Source: Nephromyces sp. MM_2019
Taxonomy: Eukaryota > Apicomplexa > Aconoidasida > Nephromycida
Length of the DNA stretch: 47,856 nucleotides
Reading direction: 5' to 3'
Assembly (NCBI GenBank): GCA_015657535.1
Contig: JADHZB010001671.1
Span: 1 to 47,856, forward strand
The position numbers and the translations under genes were made by a program. Shown piece by piece: positions 11,871 through 22,872 of this stretch. The notes beneath the pieces were generated by a model, which was given only the letters and a program-made list of their open reading frames with translations, searched no databases and was not told where the DNA came from. Position 1 is the stretch's first letter. Every line of letters starts with the position of its first letter.

Positions 11871-12822
11871 GCATCACATTTAGAAGCCCTGAGCAAAGCG
11901 TACATGAACATGCAAGAATTAAGGTATAAAAGCATCTTTTATTAATCGTCTAAGCGTGTAATTAAAGGTGTAAACAATCACTTTAAGCAATATAGCATTC
12001 CAGCAACTATCCTACAAAAAAAATTTCCTCCAAAGGAAAAGAATAAAGATCAATGGCTCAATAACTCCTCTGCAATCATACATCCTACGAAAAAAATGCT
12101 AGTCCAACCACAAGAATACACGCATCACGCATTTCGGTACCAGAAAGCCTCATTAAAAAAAGTATACACAAAATTTCGTGCAATAATATGAAACTATGCT
12201 CACCTCTCTGTCAGAATCAAAGATGTAAGATGAGTTATATATGGAAGTATACCATCAATATGTAAATTCAGCTCCTACCCTCTTTCAAGATCCTATCTTG
12301 GAGCAAAAAATAATTTCGCTGATTATGTTATTGTTAAAAAAATTTAGGCCACAGATTTCATCCTGCGATTTTCAAATTTAGCTGCCTTTTTGTTTGTGAG
12401 CCATATGCATGCAACAAGGAAAGGACTAACTACAAAAATTATAAAGACAAATAAGCTAGCATGTAGATTCTGGAGCAAATATACTCCTTTCGCTTTTATT
12501 ACTAATATGTGTGCATGTACAAAAGTGGATCCTTCTTGCCAAGAGAGAACTATAGAACGGAAATAGGGAGAAAAGGATAAAGCATCAACCAGCTAAAAAG
12601 AAAATTAAGCTGATGCCAAAAGAATTTTTGTTATGCTGTGTTATATTTATACTTCTGCAGCTAACAGTAACTAGTATATATACCTCTTTACGCAGAGCTG
12701 ATTGTGCATTCAGCTCTCACCTGTCTACGCACACCCTCTAGGTGTAAGAACCTCGCAGAAAATACTTGTAAAATGAATCTCCAAAAAAAATAAAAGGCGT
12801 CAGACGTTAAGAAATAGTTGTG
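11871..12822. other. no supported gene
   Basis: AT-rich intergenic DNA. A possible donor-like GTGAGC on the minus strand near 12200 has no convincing exon attached. No repeats stand out. Confidence 0.4.
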
Positions 12823-13250
12823 CTATGCTGGAAAGTTAGGGTTGCATATGTGGCTTATGTCAAGGCTAGATCCTATTATTCTGCTGCTAGTCGTATCGGA
12901 CTTTGCTGTAGCGTAACTCTGGAATAAGTCGTGCTTTCTAGTGGGGACTTGAACGAGAATGACAAGGTTCTGAGCCTCGTAAGTTATCATAATCTGCCGC
13001 AGTGGCATACGATAACAACGCTAAAGAGATAATGTAGCTGGAGGTCGACCACCCTGGTAATAATATTTTCATCATAAGTGCTTATGCTGTAGCGATATCT
13101 GACTCGTTTCCCCCGTAGTAAATGCCTATTTATGAGCTTTTGAGGGAGTGATTCGCTCCCTAAGCAAAAGCCTTTTTTTAAATACTCAAGGAATAACAGA
13201 AATAACTGTAGCCACTTCTTTTTGCTATGAAGCACTTTTTCTGAAGACAC
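12823..13250 (-). CDS. candidate two-exon protein with 32-nt intron (131 aa)
   Basis: Exon 1 is 13250-13053 (66 codons) and exon 2 is 13020-12823 (65 codons plus TAG). They join in phase 0 across a 32-nt intron that begins GTGGTC and ends TCTCTTTAG. The N-terminus MSSEKVLHSKKKW is followed by a hydrophobic stretch (LQLFLLFLEYL), possibly a signal anchor. Later parts are basic and Ser-rich (KRVRYRYS, TAKSDTTSSRIIGSS). Without the intron, exon 1 runs only ten codons further. The very short intron is unusual, so this remains tentative. Confidence 0.4.
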
Positions 13251-13361
13251 TATATTAGCTCGTATTCCCTACTATTTCCTTTACCATCAGAAAACTACCA
13301 AGGAGACACTTTATTCGCTTCTGTCCTCTATTATCACCTTTACAATCAGAAGGCTAGCAAG
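13246..13361. repeat. two imperfect 59-bp tandem copies
   Basis: GACACTATATTAGCTCGTAT... (from 13246) and GACACTTTATTCGCTTCTGT... (from 13305) align over about 57 bp with several mismatches, both ending CATCAG/ATCAG-A...CTA-CAAG. They lie just upstream of the start of the two-exon gene at 12823-13250. Confidence 0.55.
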
Positions 13362-13806
13362 TATGCCAAAAAAAAAGAGCAATTGAGAGAAGTTCAGATT
13401 TATAGAGACCTGATCAAACTAGAATGACTGTACTTCCTTATTATTCACTTTATCATTTTTGATAGCTTCTGAGAAGAAGGGGAAAAATTTTTGGAAGCAA
13501 TGCATGAAATGCTAGCTAATTAGTTGGTGCTGATGCTACTCCTTTAATTTCCCTAAAAAAATTGTCGTATATATGCGGGGGTCTGAGCGTTGCTGCATGG
13601 GCAAATACGGCAAGTCTGGGTAGGAGAGAGAGAGTAGAGTACAAGGAGTGGTCCTGGTAGGAGCTAAAGCATGCGGAGAAAGGGGATGGCATAAACAAAA
13701 CAAACTTGATGTGTTGGCATGCAGCGCAAGTAGACTGGAGTGCATGTGCATTAACACATGCCGTACAAGGTTAGCTTGAAAACTTGCTGGCATACGAAGC
13801 ACCGTA

Positions 13807-15106
13807 ATGTCAAATACTCCTGTGTATATGTATAAGCCGATATCTAGACATGCTTTTAGGTCAAAAAATGATTTTCTAGTTCATTTTTTGAAGCAGCTAG
13901 AAGCGGTACGTCCCGTTGGTTTTCAGCGCTTTGCCTGATACTTTTTTCAGGGCAGTTTCGGAAGATCTCAGAAATCCGCTTCACAGTCTTAATAAACTTA
14001 TTGGAAATTCTCCCTTCAATTCAAAACCGAAAGAAAATATTCATTTCAATCCCTTATCGAGAGCAAAAACCACCTCCACGACTAGCAAAAATGTATTCTT
14101 TAATTTCGATATTTAGAGAGACCTAGGCTGGACAATTAACATGTAGTGGATACTCTCTTTACCACGAGCAGCTATAGGAACCTTAAACTATAAAAGGCTT
14201 TATGTGATGATCCAATAAGTGAAAATGCTCATATCCTGTAAAATTTTCTTCAGAAAAAGGCCTTTCTATCTAACTATTGTGATTCTTCACACTGCCTTCC
14301 TGTATATCAAAGAGTCACCACTAAAACTGCGTAGAAAGTACGAAATAAAATAGAAAAGTATATTCATCCGAGCTATCCTTTTTATTTGGAGATATTTAGG
14401 TAGCATAGGAGTAAAACCGTTCCGTTTATTCCATTTTTGCATCCTCGAACATAAAAATTTCCACAAACCGTTACACCCAAATTATAAAAGGCATATGCTT
14501 CACGCAAGCGCCTGGACTGGCAGATTTTATGGAAAAAGGAACTAGATAGTGGTCTCTAACTATTTCTCAGGAAATTTATATCCTTCTACCAGTTTCAGGA
14601 GAGGAATTCTATAGCTTTTAAGGTATTGGTGTTATGTCATAAAGAGATTGTTCAGACCTCCCGGTTTCCTCCCTTTTTGGTTCGGTACGAGAGGATGGAG
14701 CAAATGATGCGTTTCTCGGAGGTAAATTGATACGCTCAAAATACATGCATAGATGATAGATTGTATTGCCTTTTGAAGACTAGGTACGGAGAAACATGAA
14801 ACACGTATTCGACATAAGAGGCGAATAAAAAAAATATTCCACATGCGCTGTAGTTCCCATCACACTTTCATTGAAAAAGTTCCTATTTAGAAGCGGTGGT
14901 CGCAGGATGAATCAAAGCATCAATATACAAAGGATGAGGTCTTCAGGCCTCAGGTGTATGTCAAGGAATGTTACATGCAAGCTATATCAGAGTATAATGT
15001 ATTGAGCATCGAATTACCGAAAAGTGAAAAAGAAGCCCCCTCAAGAGGTTGCGGGTCGCTCTACCTGACAGACGTGCTTTTTAGGGAAAATATATTATCA
15101 CCATAA
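13807..15106 (+). CDS. four-exon gene of unknown function (about 180 aa)
   Basis: The preferred model has exons 13807-13905 (ATG; GCG/GTACGT), 14254-14330 (CTTCAG acceptor; GC/GTAGAA), 14571-14721 (TTCTCAG acceptor; GAG/GTAAAT) and 14891-15106 (TATTTAG acceptor; TAA stop). Phases are 0, 2 and 0 and all agree. The third exon reads KFISFYQFQERNSIAFKVLV then LCHKEIVQTSRFPPFLVRYE. The last is hydrophilic (KRWSQDESKHQYTKDEVFRP). The AFKVLVLCHKEIV helix loosely resembles the core of ANTH/ENTH adaptor domains, but this is speculative. An alternative first exon, 13901-14092 (64 codons, KRYVPLVFSALPDTFFRAV), is also phase 0 and would imply further upstream exons. Confidence 0.5.
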
Positions 15107-16103
15107 TTTTTATTGGCATTTTTCCTGTTCAGCATTCCACTATATTGAGTTTGCTACTAGCGTCCCGGAGTGTGTATTGACTTATTTTCAGTTAGCCAAA
15201 CCATTTATTTCTAGGATACATAACGTTTTAACAACAGGCGTGCGCTTCCTATGTGCGCCTAGAATCGTGCTTTCTCATAGAGTAAAAGCATTTATTTAGC
15301 ATGTACATGCATGTACGCGATAATGAGGACTTGGTATAAAAAGTACTCTTCGGGGGGTTAACAGATACAAGAGAATATATAGGGAGCGAAATCTCACGCA
15401 GGACATTGCATGCGTACACGCTGGTATACGACATCCCCTCATATTCTCCTACCAAATCTCATCCAGGAGATTTCGCGCGTTTACGCTGGTATGCTGCATC
15501 TTTCCACATTTTCCTCGTGATTGTTGATAGAGGTGTACACCCAAGAGTGGAGATCGTGTTGAGTGGGACGGTACCAAGATAGGCTCCACTGTAGATGCAT
15601 GAGAAACGCAGACTTTTCAGGTCCATGCAAGATTAGGCTAAGCTACAGAAGGTGATACATCTCGGTGTCACAATCATCTACACTTCCGTCCAAGCAATGT
15701 CACAAAGGGTGGCCAATAAGTGTGCTCAAAGAAAGCACATGCACAGGTTTTCTTCTTGATATGCTACAGGTATGCATATTTGAGCACATACAGAAGAGTA
15801 TCCCAAATAGGTGGACTAATATCCTTCTCGATTGCTGACGCACTAAGATGCTTTTAGAACCTTTGTTAGAGCATACGAGAAATTGGGCGGTATGCAAGTT
15901 GCTTCATCTAGCTCGGGCCCTTGAGAACGCTACTCGAGCAAGTCTTAAGAAAAGGGTAATCGGTGCAACATCACTTTAACTTATAAACACATCTGCGCTC
16001 CTCGTAGCAGCCAAGTTTTCACTTACAAAGAGGCATAAAAAACCAAGTTTTCGCTTATAAAGAGACTTATGCTCCTCGCAACCAAACTATAACTTATGTA
16101 CAC
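15107..16103. other. no supported gene; short duplications
   Basis: Short repeated motifs are visible: a CGCTGGTAT-containing segment recurs near 15418 and 15485, and CCAAGTTTTC at 16011 recurs at 16043 with a 32-bp offset. Open frames at 15249-15455 and 15700-15897 (minus) lack splice or composition support. Confidence 0.4.
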
Positions 16104-16337
16104 TTATTTGTAAGTGCCACAGCTGCTTCTTGCCGCGGCTAGAGAACTACGATCACAACCCTTGAGACATATATATAGTCCTTTCTTGAAGGACGCTGAC
16201 AAAGCCACGTCACTTGAATTTGCTTCATTAATAGCAGGCCATTCAGTAAGACATGAGTAGCATTTCCTAGTAGCCAACATATAAATTAGCACAGTGGAAG
16301 AAAACCAATCTGAGTTTTTAAAGCAGTCAGCACTCAA
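16104..16337 (-). CDS. candidate exon, unknown product
   Basis: A 77-codon open frame on the minus strand has balanced composition and Cys spacing (RKCYSCLTEW, YICLKGCDRSS). It begins with TTG, so if real it is an internal or terminal exon rather than a full gene. No family recognised. Confidence 0.25.
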   Translation of the reverse strand: MSADCFKNSDWFSSTVLIYMLATRKCYSCLTEWPAINEANSSDVALSASFKKGLYICLKGCDRSSLAAARSSCGTYK

Positions 16338-16685
16338 TCAAATCTTATTCTAAGAGGTTGAGAGCTTTACTTAGAACGATTTTCGCATTAAAACTAGCTA
16401 TGGATGAGACGGCTAATCTCTCTTTGCAGCTTTCATCATAGAAAGAGTTTACGACTGTTACTATTTTTCCGGAAAGGATCAGTATATTACAAGTCACTAA
16501 TTCGTACAAATCTTTCAGGCATACGCTTCAATGTCTAGGGGTTTTCTCTGTGAGAGCATGATAATTCCGAGCACACAGTTTTTATATCACGGCAACGCCA
16601 ACAGAGTCTGCTAGAAGTGATGCGCGTATTCAGCTGCCCTTTTCAACTCAATAAAAATTCGCCATGAAGCTTGTAACGTGAGCCT

Positions 16686-17028
16686 TTATGGTGAAGCAGA
16701 GTTTCCCGGCAAGTCAACTCTCTTGGCAGTCACCTCCTCACGCAAATTTACATCTTTTAAGTCGAACAGAATATCCAGATGTAACAATAAACAAGCAAGA
16801 TCTTGATACACATTGACAGCACAACTCCACCTGATCAAGCGCTTTTTAAACCACAAAAATACTCCGCAATACAATGTTGTTAATAAACAAATGTTAGTAA
16901 CACTGGGAGATACATCAGAATCAACAGCCGGGCAAATAGCAAGCAATTATCGGCTATCCAAGTCACCAACCAACATTTTAACAGCTTCAATCAGCCCTCC
17001 TGTTTTTGCAAGAATATTCCTCTGAATG
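16686..17028 (-). CDS. candidate minus-strand exons, unknown product
   Basis: Two overlapping open stretches look coding. The upstream one, ending near 16948, reads NILAKTGGLIEAVKMLVGDL, resembling an armadillo/HEAT-type helical repeat. The downstream one, 16686-16946, reads NVYQDLACLLLHLDILF and ends LPGNSASP at TAA. They are in different frames. A short intron such as GTTGGTGAC...TCTCCCAG could separate them, but I could not make the phases agree. A possible upstream exon ends GTGAG/GTATGT near 17192. Confidence 0.3.
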
Positions 17029-18155
17029 CCTTAACGGCCGCACATGAATTGCGAATCACTTAGGCACGCATGTATCTCTTAATAATGAGAAATAGAAAAA
17101 ATACAAAAATTGACACACTAAATGCATGATAGTTTCTGCGAAACTATCAGTGTGCACCATCTGGCGTAAAACTAACCAAAAAGATCACATACCTCACACT
17201 GCTATGGACCATAAGTTGTGAATTATTAAGTACATATATATACAAATATATATAAATATGTCAAGTTGTCAATATACATGGCAACAAGTACAGATGGTGT
17301 GAAATTAAGTACTAATTATAAATCATAGAAAAGCAAGAAAATAGAAACACAAATGATGATTTTATTCTTACTGATGAACACACAGAGAGCAATACATAGG
17401 AGCAATGCTATCTAAAGTAAATAAAGACACCATCTCAAAAAAAATCAAGAAAACACTATTTCAGCAGCTTGGGCAGTTACATAAACGAACATGCTTGCAC
17501 TAAAACAGCAGTATTACTTGCTTGAGACTGGCAAAATGAAAGAGCGTAACCGTACAAAAAAAAATTCAGCAAGTACTAAGGATGTAAGTGCCATCACTAC
17601 TTCACACTAAATATAAGTCTCAGGCAAACACAATGCCGAGCTAAAGCATGATTACAAAACGTGGCATCATATATGTTACGCATCAAATCGTTGTGTTCAT
17701 CTGAAAATAAAAATACTACCGGAATAAAAAATTACACATAATTAACAGATTTTTACAGGCAAAAAAAACACACAATTTCCAGAATAGCGCGTGTAGGCAT
17801 AGTGAAAACATACTGTGCTTAAATAAGCAGCCGCATGGGAAAATTAATCGCTGCGGATTGAGAAGTACTACAGGCCAATTTTCCATGCATCATTGGGAAA
17901 TTTACTTCATTCAAAAAGATATTGTTTCGCCGTAAAATGCAATACAAGCATCTCAAAACACTATATATAACAATTTCATTACAACGCAACGCATGATGAT
18001 GCATGTGTATGATGTACTTTCTATTCACACAGTAAAAATTACGGTAAATACACATCAGTGAGCATATATCAAACTTTACTCAGACATACATAACAATTTA
18101 TTCAAATCTTTTTCTTAGTACGCCTATTTTCAAATGAAATCAGCCGCCATGAGTT
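17029..18155. other. largely without supported genes
   Basis: AT-rich DNA with a TATA-rich patch near 17232-17260. A minus-strand frame at 17819-18055 ends with a protein-like stretch (NEVNFPMMHGKLACSTSQS) and could be a terminal exon, but it has no clear acceptor. Everything else here is featureless. Confidence 0.3.
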
Positions 18156-18547
18156 ATGCGCTGCATCTTCCTTAACGCTGTACGAAAAAACCCCACCAAT
18201 AAAGTATACAAGCTGGCACATGATGTGTACAGTCTCAAAGGTACAACATATATATACCTTCATCATATAAGTCCTACCTGCGATCAGAACTTTGACGAAG
18301 CCCTACATGCTGCACGCATGTACGTACAGCGCATCATTTATTGGTATGCATAATAAAATTTATGCAAGATTTCACGCCAGCTACGCGCACACACTTCGCA
18401 AAAATAAAATTATCCGTTAAGTTAGGCCCAAATTTATTAGACACACCTGAATTTACACGAAAATATATTTCGGACAATGATTCACTAAGTAGAGTGCCAT
18501 TTAAGACAAGAATACCTAATATTCTTCTAGGAAAAACTCAAAATTAA
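18156..18547 (+). CDS. candidate coding region in two overlapping frames
   Basis: An ATG-initiated frame 18156-18353 (65 codons; KVYKLAHDVYSLKG, CDQNFDEALHAARMYVQR) overlaps a second frame 18341-18547 (FMQDFTPATRTHFAKIKLS, ending LLGKTQN). Both look coding, so a short intron, a frameshift, or two exons of one gene is likely. I could not find a phase-consistent junction. No family recognised. Confidence 0.35.
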
Positions 18548-18756
18548 AAGGAATATAATTTACTTCAAGAAAATTTGTCATCATCCTCTAAATATCCTAT
18601 CCTACGAGCATAGAGGCCCAAGAGCTTTTTGAGCGCCAATTCTGCAATATTTTCAAAAACTGTTGCTTTCACACAGTTTGTCCTCTTCTAGGAAACTTCT
18701 AATTTACAGAAGAAGCAACTCCCCCGAAAAAGATCTTTCTTCGGTTATCCGGTAAT

Positions 18757-19173
18757 CTACACGATGCTGACTGAGCGATAAGACCCTGCCCGACGCCGAA
18801 AAAAAGCGAAACCCTGAGACTCTATATATTTGAAGAGATAGAAATTGTACGCCCCATCACCACAATAAGCTTCTTCATAACGAGTGGAAGATATCACCCC
18901 AAAGAGTTCACTCGTAAAGTACGCTGACGGAATCGTTTCTTCAGGAGCTATAGTTTCAGCACCCGATTGAGCAAGAGTATCAATTCCTCCCACAGGAATA
19001 CTGATAATAGAGGAAGCGTTTGAAGATTGACTTATACGCCTAAAAGTAGGAAAATTCCCCGTTTTTTCCTTGAACTCATTTATGGGCCCAAGAGAGTTAA
19101 CCGCGGATAGAGAAGCTTCGTCATCAATGATATCCTGAGAAGAAAACACGCTTCGAGAGAGTGGTTGAAGCAC
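18757..19173 (-). CDS. single-exon protein of unknown function (138 aa)
   Basis: The frame runs from ATG at 19173 to TAG at 18757 without splice requirements. The N-terminal half is Ser-rich and acidic (SSQDIIDDEASLSAVNSLG). The middle contains SSIISIPVGGIDTLAQSG. The C-terminal part is aromatic and probably globular (RYEEAYCGDGAYNFYLFKYI, GFAFFRRRAGSYRS). It has no signal peptide or membrane span. A 62-bp duplication lies just upstream of the ATG, and the sphingolipid enzyme gene follows upstream on the same strand. Function unknown; a further 3' exon cannot be excluded. Confidence 0.5.
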   Translation of the reverse strand: MLQPLSRSVFSSQDIIDDEASLSAVNSLGPINEFKEKTGNFPTFRRISQSSNASSIISIPVGGIDTLAQSGAETIAPEETIPSAYFTSELFGVISSTRYEEAYCGDGAYNFYLFKYIESQGFAFFRRRAGSYRSVSIV

Positions 19174-19205
19174 GGCAAATAGGAGGCGGGGAAATTATTT
19201 TGGAG

Positions 19206-19297
19206 TATATATTATGGGGGTTTCAGAGAAGTAATGGGGATGATCAGAGAGGAGGCTGGGGGTAGTTATATATTATGGGGATTCCAGAGAAGTAAAC
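19206..19297. repeat. direct repeat upstream of the 18757-19173 gene
   Basis: TATATATTATGGGGGTTTCA followed by GAGAAGTAA (from 19206) recurs as TATATATTATGGGGATTCCA with GAGAAGTAA (from 19269), about 62 bp apart. It lies 33-125 bp 5' of the predicted start codon, so a promoter role is conceivable. Confidence 0.65.
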
Positions 19298-19747
19298 GGA
19301 AGCACCAGAGAGTATTGGATGGATAATCAGGGTGAGAAAGGAGTAGGGGTGACTTAAAATTCAACGGGGAGAGCGACAGATCATATTGAAATAATCACAC
19401 ACAAAATCGTCAGCGCTGCTCACGCGGATACCCAGCTAAGCATAAGTAACCCTCTACAGTTTCCAACAAGGCAGGAATAAAAGAACAAAATCAACTAATA
19501 AAGGAAAAACTCATAAAGCAAAGATCTCAGTGAAGAAAACATTAAAGCACTAAAACCAAAAAACCCACACACGAGAATTGGAATTAAGAAAACCATAGAT
19601 CAAGAGCAATACAAGTGATGTGCAGCATAACACGTACGCCAAGACATCTTCATACGCTTATTCCTACAAAAATTTTCATACAGCAACACACACATTTAAA
19701 ATGCAGATTTACGCAAGCTTCAGCCGGAAATGAGGTTAACTAGAAGT

Positions 19748-21136
19748 TCAAAAAAGCTTCAAGACACCAACCGGCAGTCTATAGTTCGCCTTCAACTCTT
19801 CCTGCATAAAGAGAGTCAGGCGAAGCTCCAAGTTCTCAAGCCAACCAGCTACTAGTACGAGATCGATAGGAAAACAGCAAGACTTTGAAAATCCATTAAT
19901 ACCAACCTGTAAACAAATTAAGAATTTCTGTTTCCTTCCATATAAGGTACATGCTTTGTATAAATTTGCATATTGTGGTATTCTCTAGCATATCGTAGAA
20001 TATTCTAGTACATCCAAAAATTCTATAGTAAATCATGGTATTCTCTAGTAAATCGCGTAGCAAATTGCACAAAATAGTAAATATCTCAATTTCGAAGCAT
20101 ACAAAATCACATAATTAGCGCAACATTACTAGCTGGTAGCACCACAAATATCATGACCGTTGACAATGCTAATGATGAAAATAATACCACCTAAATACGG
20201 ACAACTGTATTGGCAAATAAGGGCACAAAAAGCCTTCTTCTTATAACGGCAATACCTTCGCATGCATACTCATACAGAAATACTCTCACACCACCCCTCG
20301 AGGGAAAGACACACACAAACAAACCCAATTCATCACTAGTCATCTCCCTAATCACCCAGATATTCTAAACTCACCACAGGGGCCAGAGATCCGTGTACTT
20401 TAAACCTCGTTGCGGCATTTTCCAGCAGAAGATGATATCCGTACCATGTAACCACCGTAAGGACAAAGCCGAGGAAGATATCAACAGTATAGTGAAAGAA
20501 CGAAATATCAATCATGAAGAGCAGGAAGCAAGCATAAAGCACTATAATAACTAAACTGACAGTTGATCGATAACCATAGTATATCCACAGCAGTAACAGG
20601 GTGGTAGTCAGCAATGTGTGTCCCGATATTACAAGATCAGTGCACTCATACCAATTCGCCGATATCATCATTAATGTACCTTTGATTATTCCAAGCAGCC
20701 TATGTTCAGCCGGGTAAGGTATACATGTATCTAGTGGATTAGGGAGGGTAGTAACAGCTACACTTACTCCTCTTATTATATACAATAAGGAAAAAATGTA
20801 AAAGTAACGAGTAAGAATCATCAATGTTATTAGGTAATGAGTGAAGAGGACGAAACGAATGAGGGTACACACCACCAACACTATATGAAGATTGTTGACT
20901 ATTGAAGATGCGGCCCATTTTGGAGGACCAGAGTTGAAAAAAGAGTGCAGTCTGTCTGGTAAAGGGGTAGTTGATGTCTTGTAGTACTGATCAGAAACTG
21001 TGGCACACACTGCTTGAAAAACAAAGCAAGAGATAAAGACCACCACGGAAACGGCAAAAGACCTAAAGTAGCCTATGAAAGCATTTTTTGGCCCAAGAAT
21101 CGCAGTAAGCGGGGGCTTGCTGCTTGACTGTGTCAT
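19748..21136 (-). CDS. sphingomyelin-synthase/SLS-family lipid phosphotransferase (306 aa)
   Basis: The product is a multi-span membrane enzyme that by family would transfer a phospho-headgroup (choline, ethanolamine or inositol phosphate) to ceramide in Golgi-type membranes. Exon 1 is 21136-20375 (254 codons; donor GTG/GTGAGT) and exon 2 is 19906-19748 (acceptor TTTACAG; TGA stop), in phase 0. Family motifs are in order: PLPDRLHSFF (about 58), RGVSVAVTTLPNP (about 122), CTDLVISGHT (about 165) and FHYTVDIFLGF (about 213). The catalytic triad His-His-Asp is present in SGHT and HYTVD. The usual CGD of the third motif reads CTD. About six hydrophobic spans are visible. The C-terminal exon is cytosolic-looking and ends LPVGVLKLF. 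Headgroup specificity cannot be read from sequence. If exon 2 is wrong, the first frame stops eight codons after the donor. Confidence 0.87.
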
Positions 21137-21549
21137 CGGGCCAAAGAAGTGAGGATAGTAGAAAGGAGGCAGGGGCTATATACTCGGGGCTCAAAAATGG
21201 TAAGATTTTAATGGTAGGCTAAGGAGCTATGCTGACACATTGTAAATGAAAGAGAGAAGGCAAAGAAAATACGAGCTGGATTTCACACACAAGGTATACA
21301 GGAGAGTGACGATTGGAGTGCGGAGAAAAGGTAAGAGAAGCATATAATATGCTTTAGGAAATCAGGCATGCGAAGTAATTTCAAAGCAAGATAAGGAAAC
21401 TTTCCGTTACTTTTATTCGATAACTGACACCGCTCAATAAAATAAGGTTCAAAATATAATAGAATCAGGAGGAGTGAAAATCACACGCAAAAATATCGTC
21501 AAACTTCAAAGAAAATACACAGCAATTCAAAACTGGCAGTTAAATGATA

Positions 21550-22519
21550 TTACAACCATGTTTCTGCGCTAAAAGGCAGTACTGCTCTTTTGAGAGAAAC
21601 TGAGACTAGTATCACCGTATCTCCATAGTAGTGATTTGCCCACGAAACAGCTACAAACACCATCACTCCAATCTGTGAAAACTCGCTCGCACATCAAAAA
21701 ATACAAATCAGAGGGAAAAGCCTTCTACTCTTCTATTTTCAGGCTAATTTTACTACCATCTTAATTACACATTACTCCAAGATGTCTATAAATATAGAAA
21801 AATAGTTGCGCGTCCCCGTGATGAGACGAATTTTTGCACGAGAAGATCAACATCTAGTATCAGCACTGCGCTGAATCGCAGTAAAATTGGCACATTTGTA
21901 AATCAACTGCTTATTGAAGATAGTGCTTCCTGCATTTTTTTCTAATTAGTGCGAGGTTTTTTCCTGAGCCTGAGCCGCTTACGCTGCATTTTTTGTAATT
22001 CCAGCATTTCATCATGTGTCAAATTTTCTGATGATCACAGAATGTTAAAGGCCACTCAATAGAAGCCATATTTTCAGGACATGCATTACCCATAGGCTGA
22101 TTGTGGCACAGAAATACCACCAGAAAGAAAACCGTGACTCTTCTATAAGATGAAGATGAAGGAGTTCAAGACAATCGATGCTTGCTGGAGGACATAAGTT
22201 TCTCGCACATCTTCATTAAAGACTTCTAAGCAACATGAGGGAGTACAAGCGCGTTAGAGAAGTCGGCCTAAAAATCCTCTTCTTACAGTGAGAGGAAGAA
22301 ATCTTATTGTAGCCTCTAAATAAAAAAAATAGCACCTTAAGCAAAAGTAAGAAATGTCCTTCTCAAAAGCGGACTTTTAACATTTTCGCCTACAAAATCT
22401 GGGCCTGTTAAGAGTGTATGTAGGCCAAAAGTGTCACTTGCTTGCGTCCAATAACTCATACTAGCCACTAGCACATAGCGAGGTGCCTCAGCCTTTGCAT
22501 GTGCGAATATTTTGTGCAT
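21550..22519 (-). CDS. candidate two-exon small protein (82 aa)
   Basis: Exon 1 is 22519-22394 (42 codons from ATG, donor TTT/GTAGGC) and exon 2 is 21672-21550 (40 codons plus TAA, acceptor TTTTCACAG). Both are phase 0. Exon 1 reads MHKIFAHAKAEAPRYVLVAS; exon 2 reads IGVMVFVAVSWANHYYGDTV then ILVSVSLKRAVLPFSAETWL, probably one membrane span. Extra exons in the 720-nt intron are possible. No family recognised. Confidence 0.35.
21748..21945 (+). CDS. candidate plus-strand exon inside the preceding gene's intron
   Basis: A 65-codon open frame without ATG has convincing composition: LLQDVYKYRKIVARPRDETN, then FCTRRSTSSISTALNRSKIG. It could begin after CCAAG near 21781 and may end at the TAA or at TTT/GTAAAT. 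It lies within the putative intron of the minus-strand model at 21550-22519, so one of the two may be wrong. Confidence 0.3.
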   Translation, partial: FYYHLNYTLLQDVYKYRKIVARPRDETNFCTRRSTSSISTALNRSKIGTFVNQLLIEDSASCIFF

Positions 22520-22580
22520 TCTCCTTCAACGAGCTGAAAATAAGAGGACAACATATATGCAGTTGTCTGTGCGGAGCTAG

Positions 22581-22639
22581 CGAGTTAGTTAGTTATACAT
22601 ATACATCTTTATCTATAATATATATGCATAACTAACTCG
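22581..22639. repeat. inverted repeat with about 20-bp arms
   Basis: CGAGTTAGTTAGTTATACAT on the left is mirrored by ATATATGCATAACTAACTCG on the right, separated by a short AT-rich loop. It would form a cruciform or hairpin. No flanking transposase or target-site duplication was noticed. Confidence 0.6.
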
Positions 22640-22872
22640 AGGTATGTCTGGTATGTCTGCCGGGCTAATACCTTTGGATACGAATGTGTTGTGCGCTGCA
22701 AATTATTATAACGTGTGATGGGTTGTTGTTGGAGCGAGTTTGACCTCTTGAAGTAGTGGGTGTAGTCGAAACACCCCATATTGTCTGTAGGCTGGTGTGC
22801 GCGGAGCGGTGGTGGTGCAATATAATAAGGGGGCGGCTTAAACAATGAAAATCTGAAAGACGCCGCCAACAC
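22609..22872 (-). CDS. weak candidate exon
   Basis: An 87-codon frame without ATG is Pro-rich at the start (FKPPPYYIAPPPLRAHQP) and Gln/Asn-rich later. A possible donor AAG/GTATTA lies near its middle. Composition is only moderately protein-like, and part overlaps the inverted repeat. Confidence 0.2.
   Translation of the reverse strand: MLAASFRFSLFKPPPYYIAPPPLRAHQPTDNMGCFDYTHYFKRSNSLQQQPITRYNNLQRTTHSYPKVLARQTYQTYLELVMHIYYR

Noticed and set aside
12900..12990. tRNA-like T-arm motif on the minus strand (GTTCAAGTCC)
   Set aside because: The flanking bases do not form the five-pair T stem or an acceptor stem, and no D or anticodon arm is visible. It lies inside a candidate exon.
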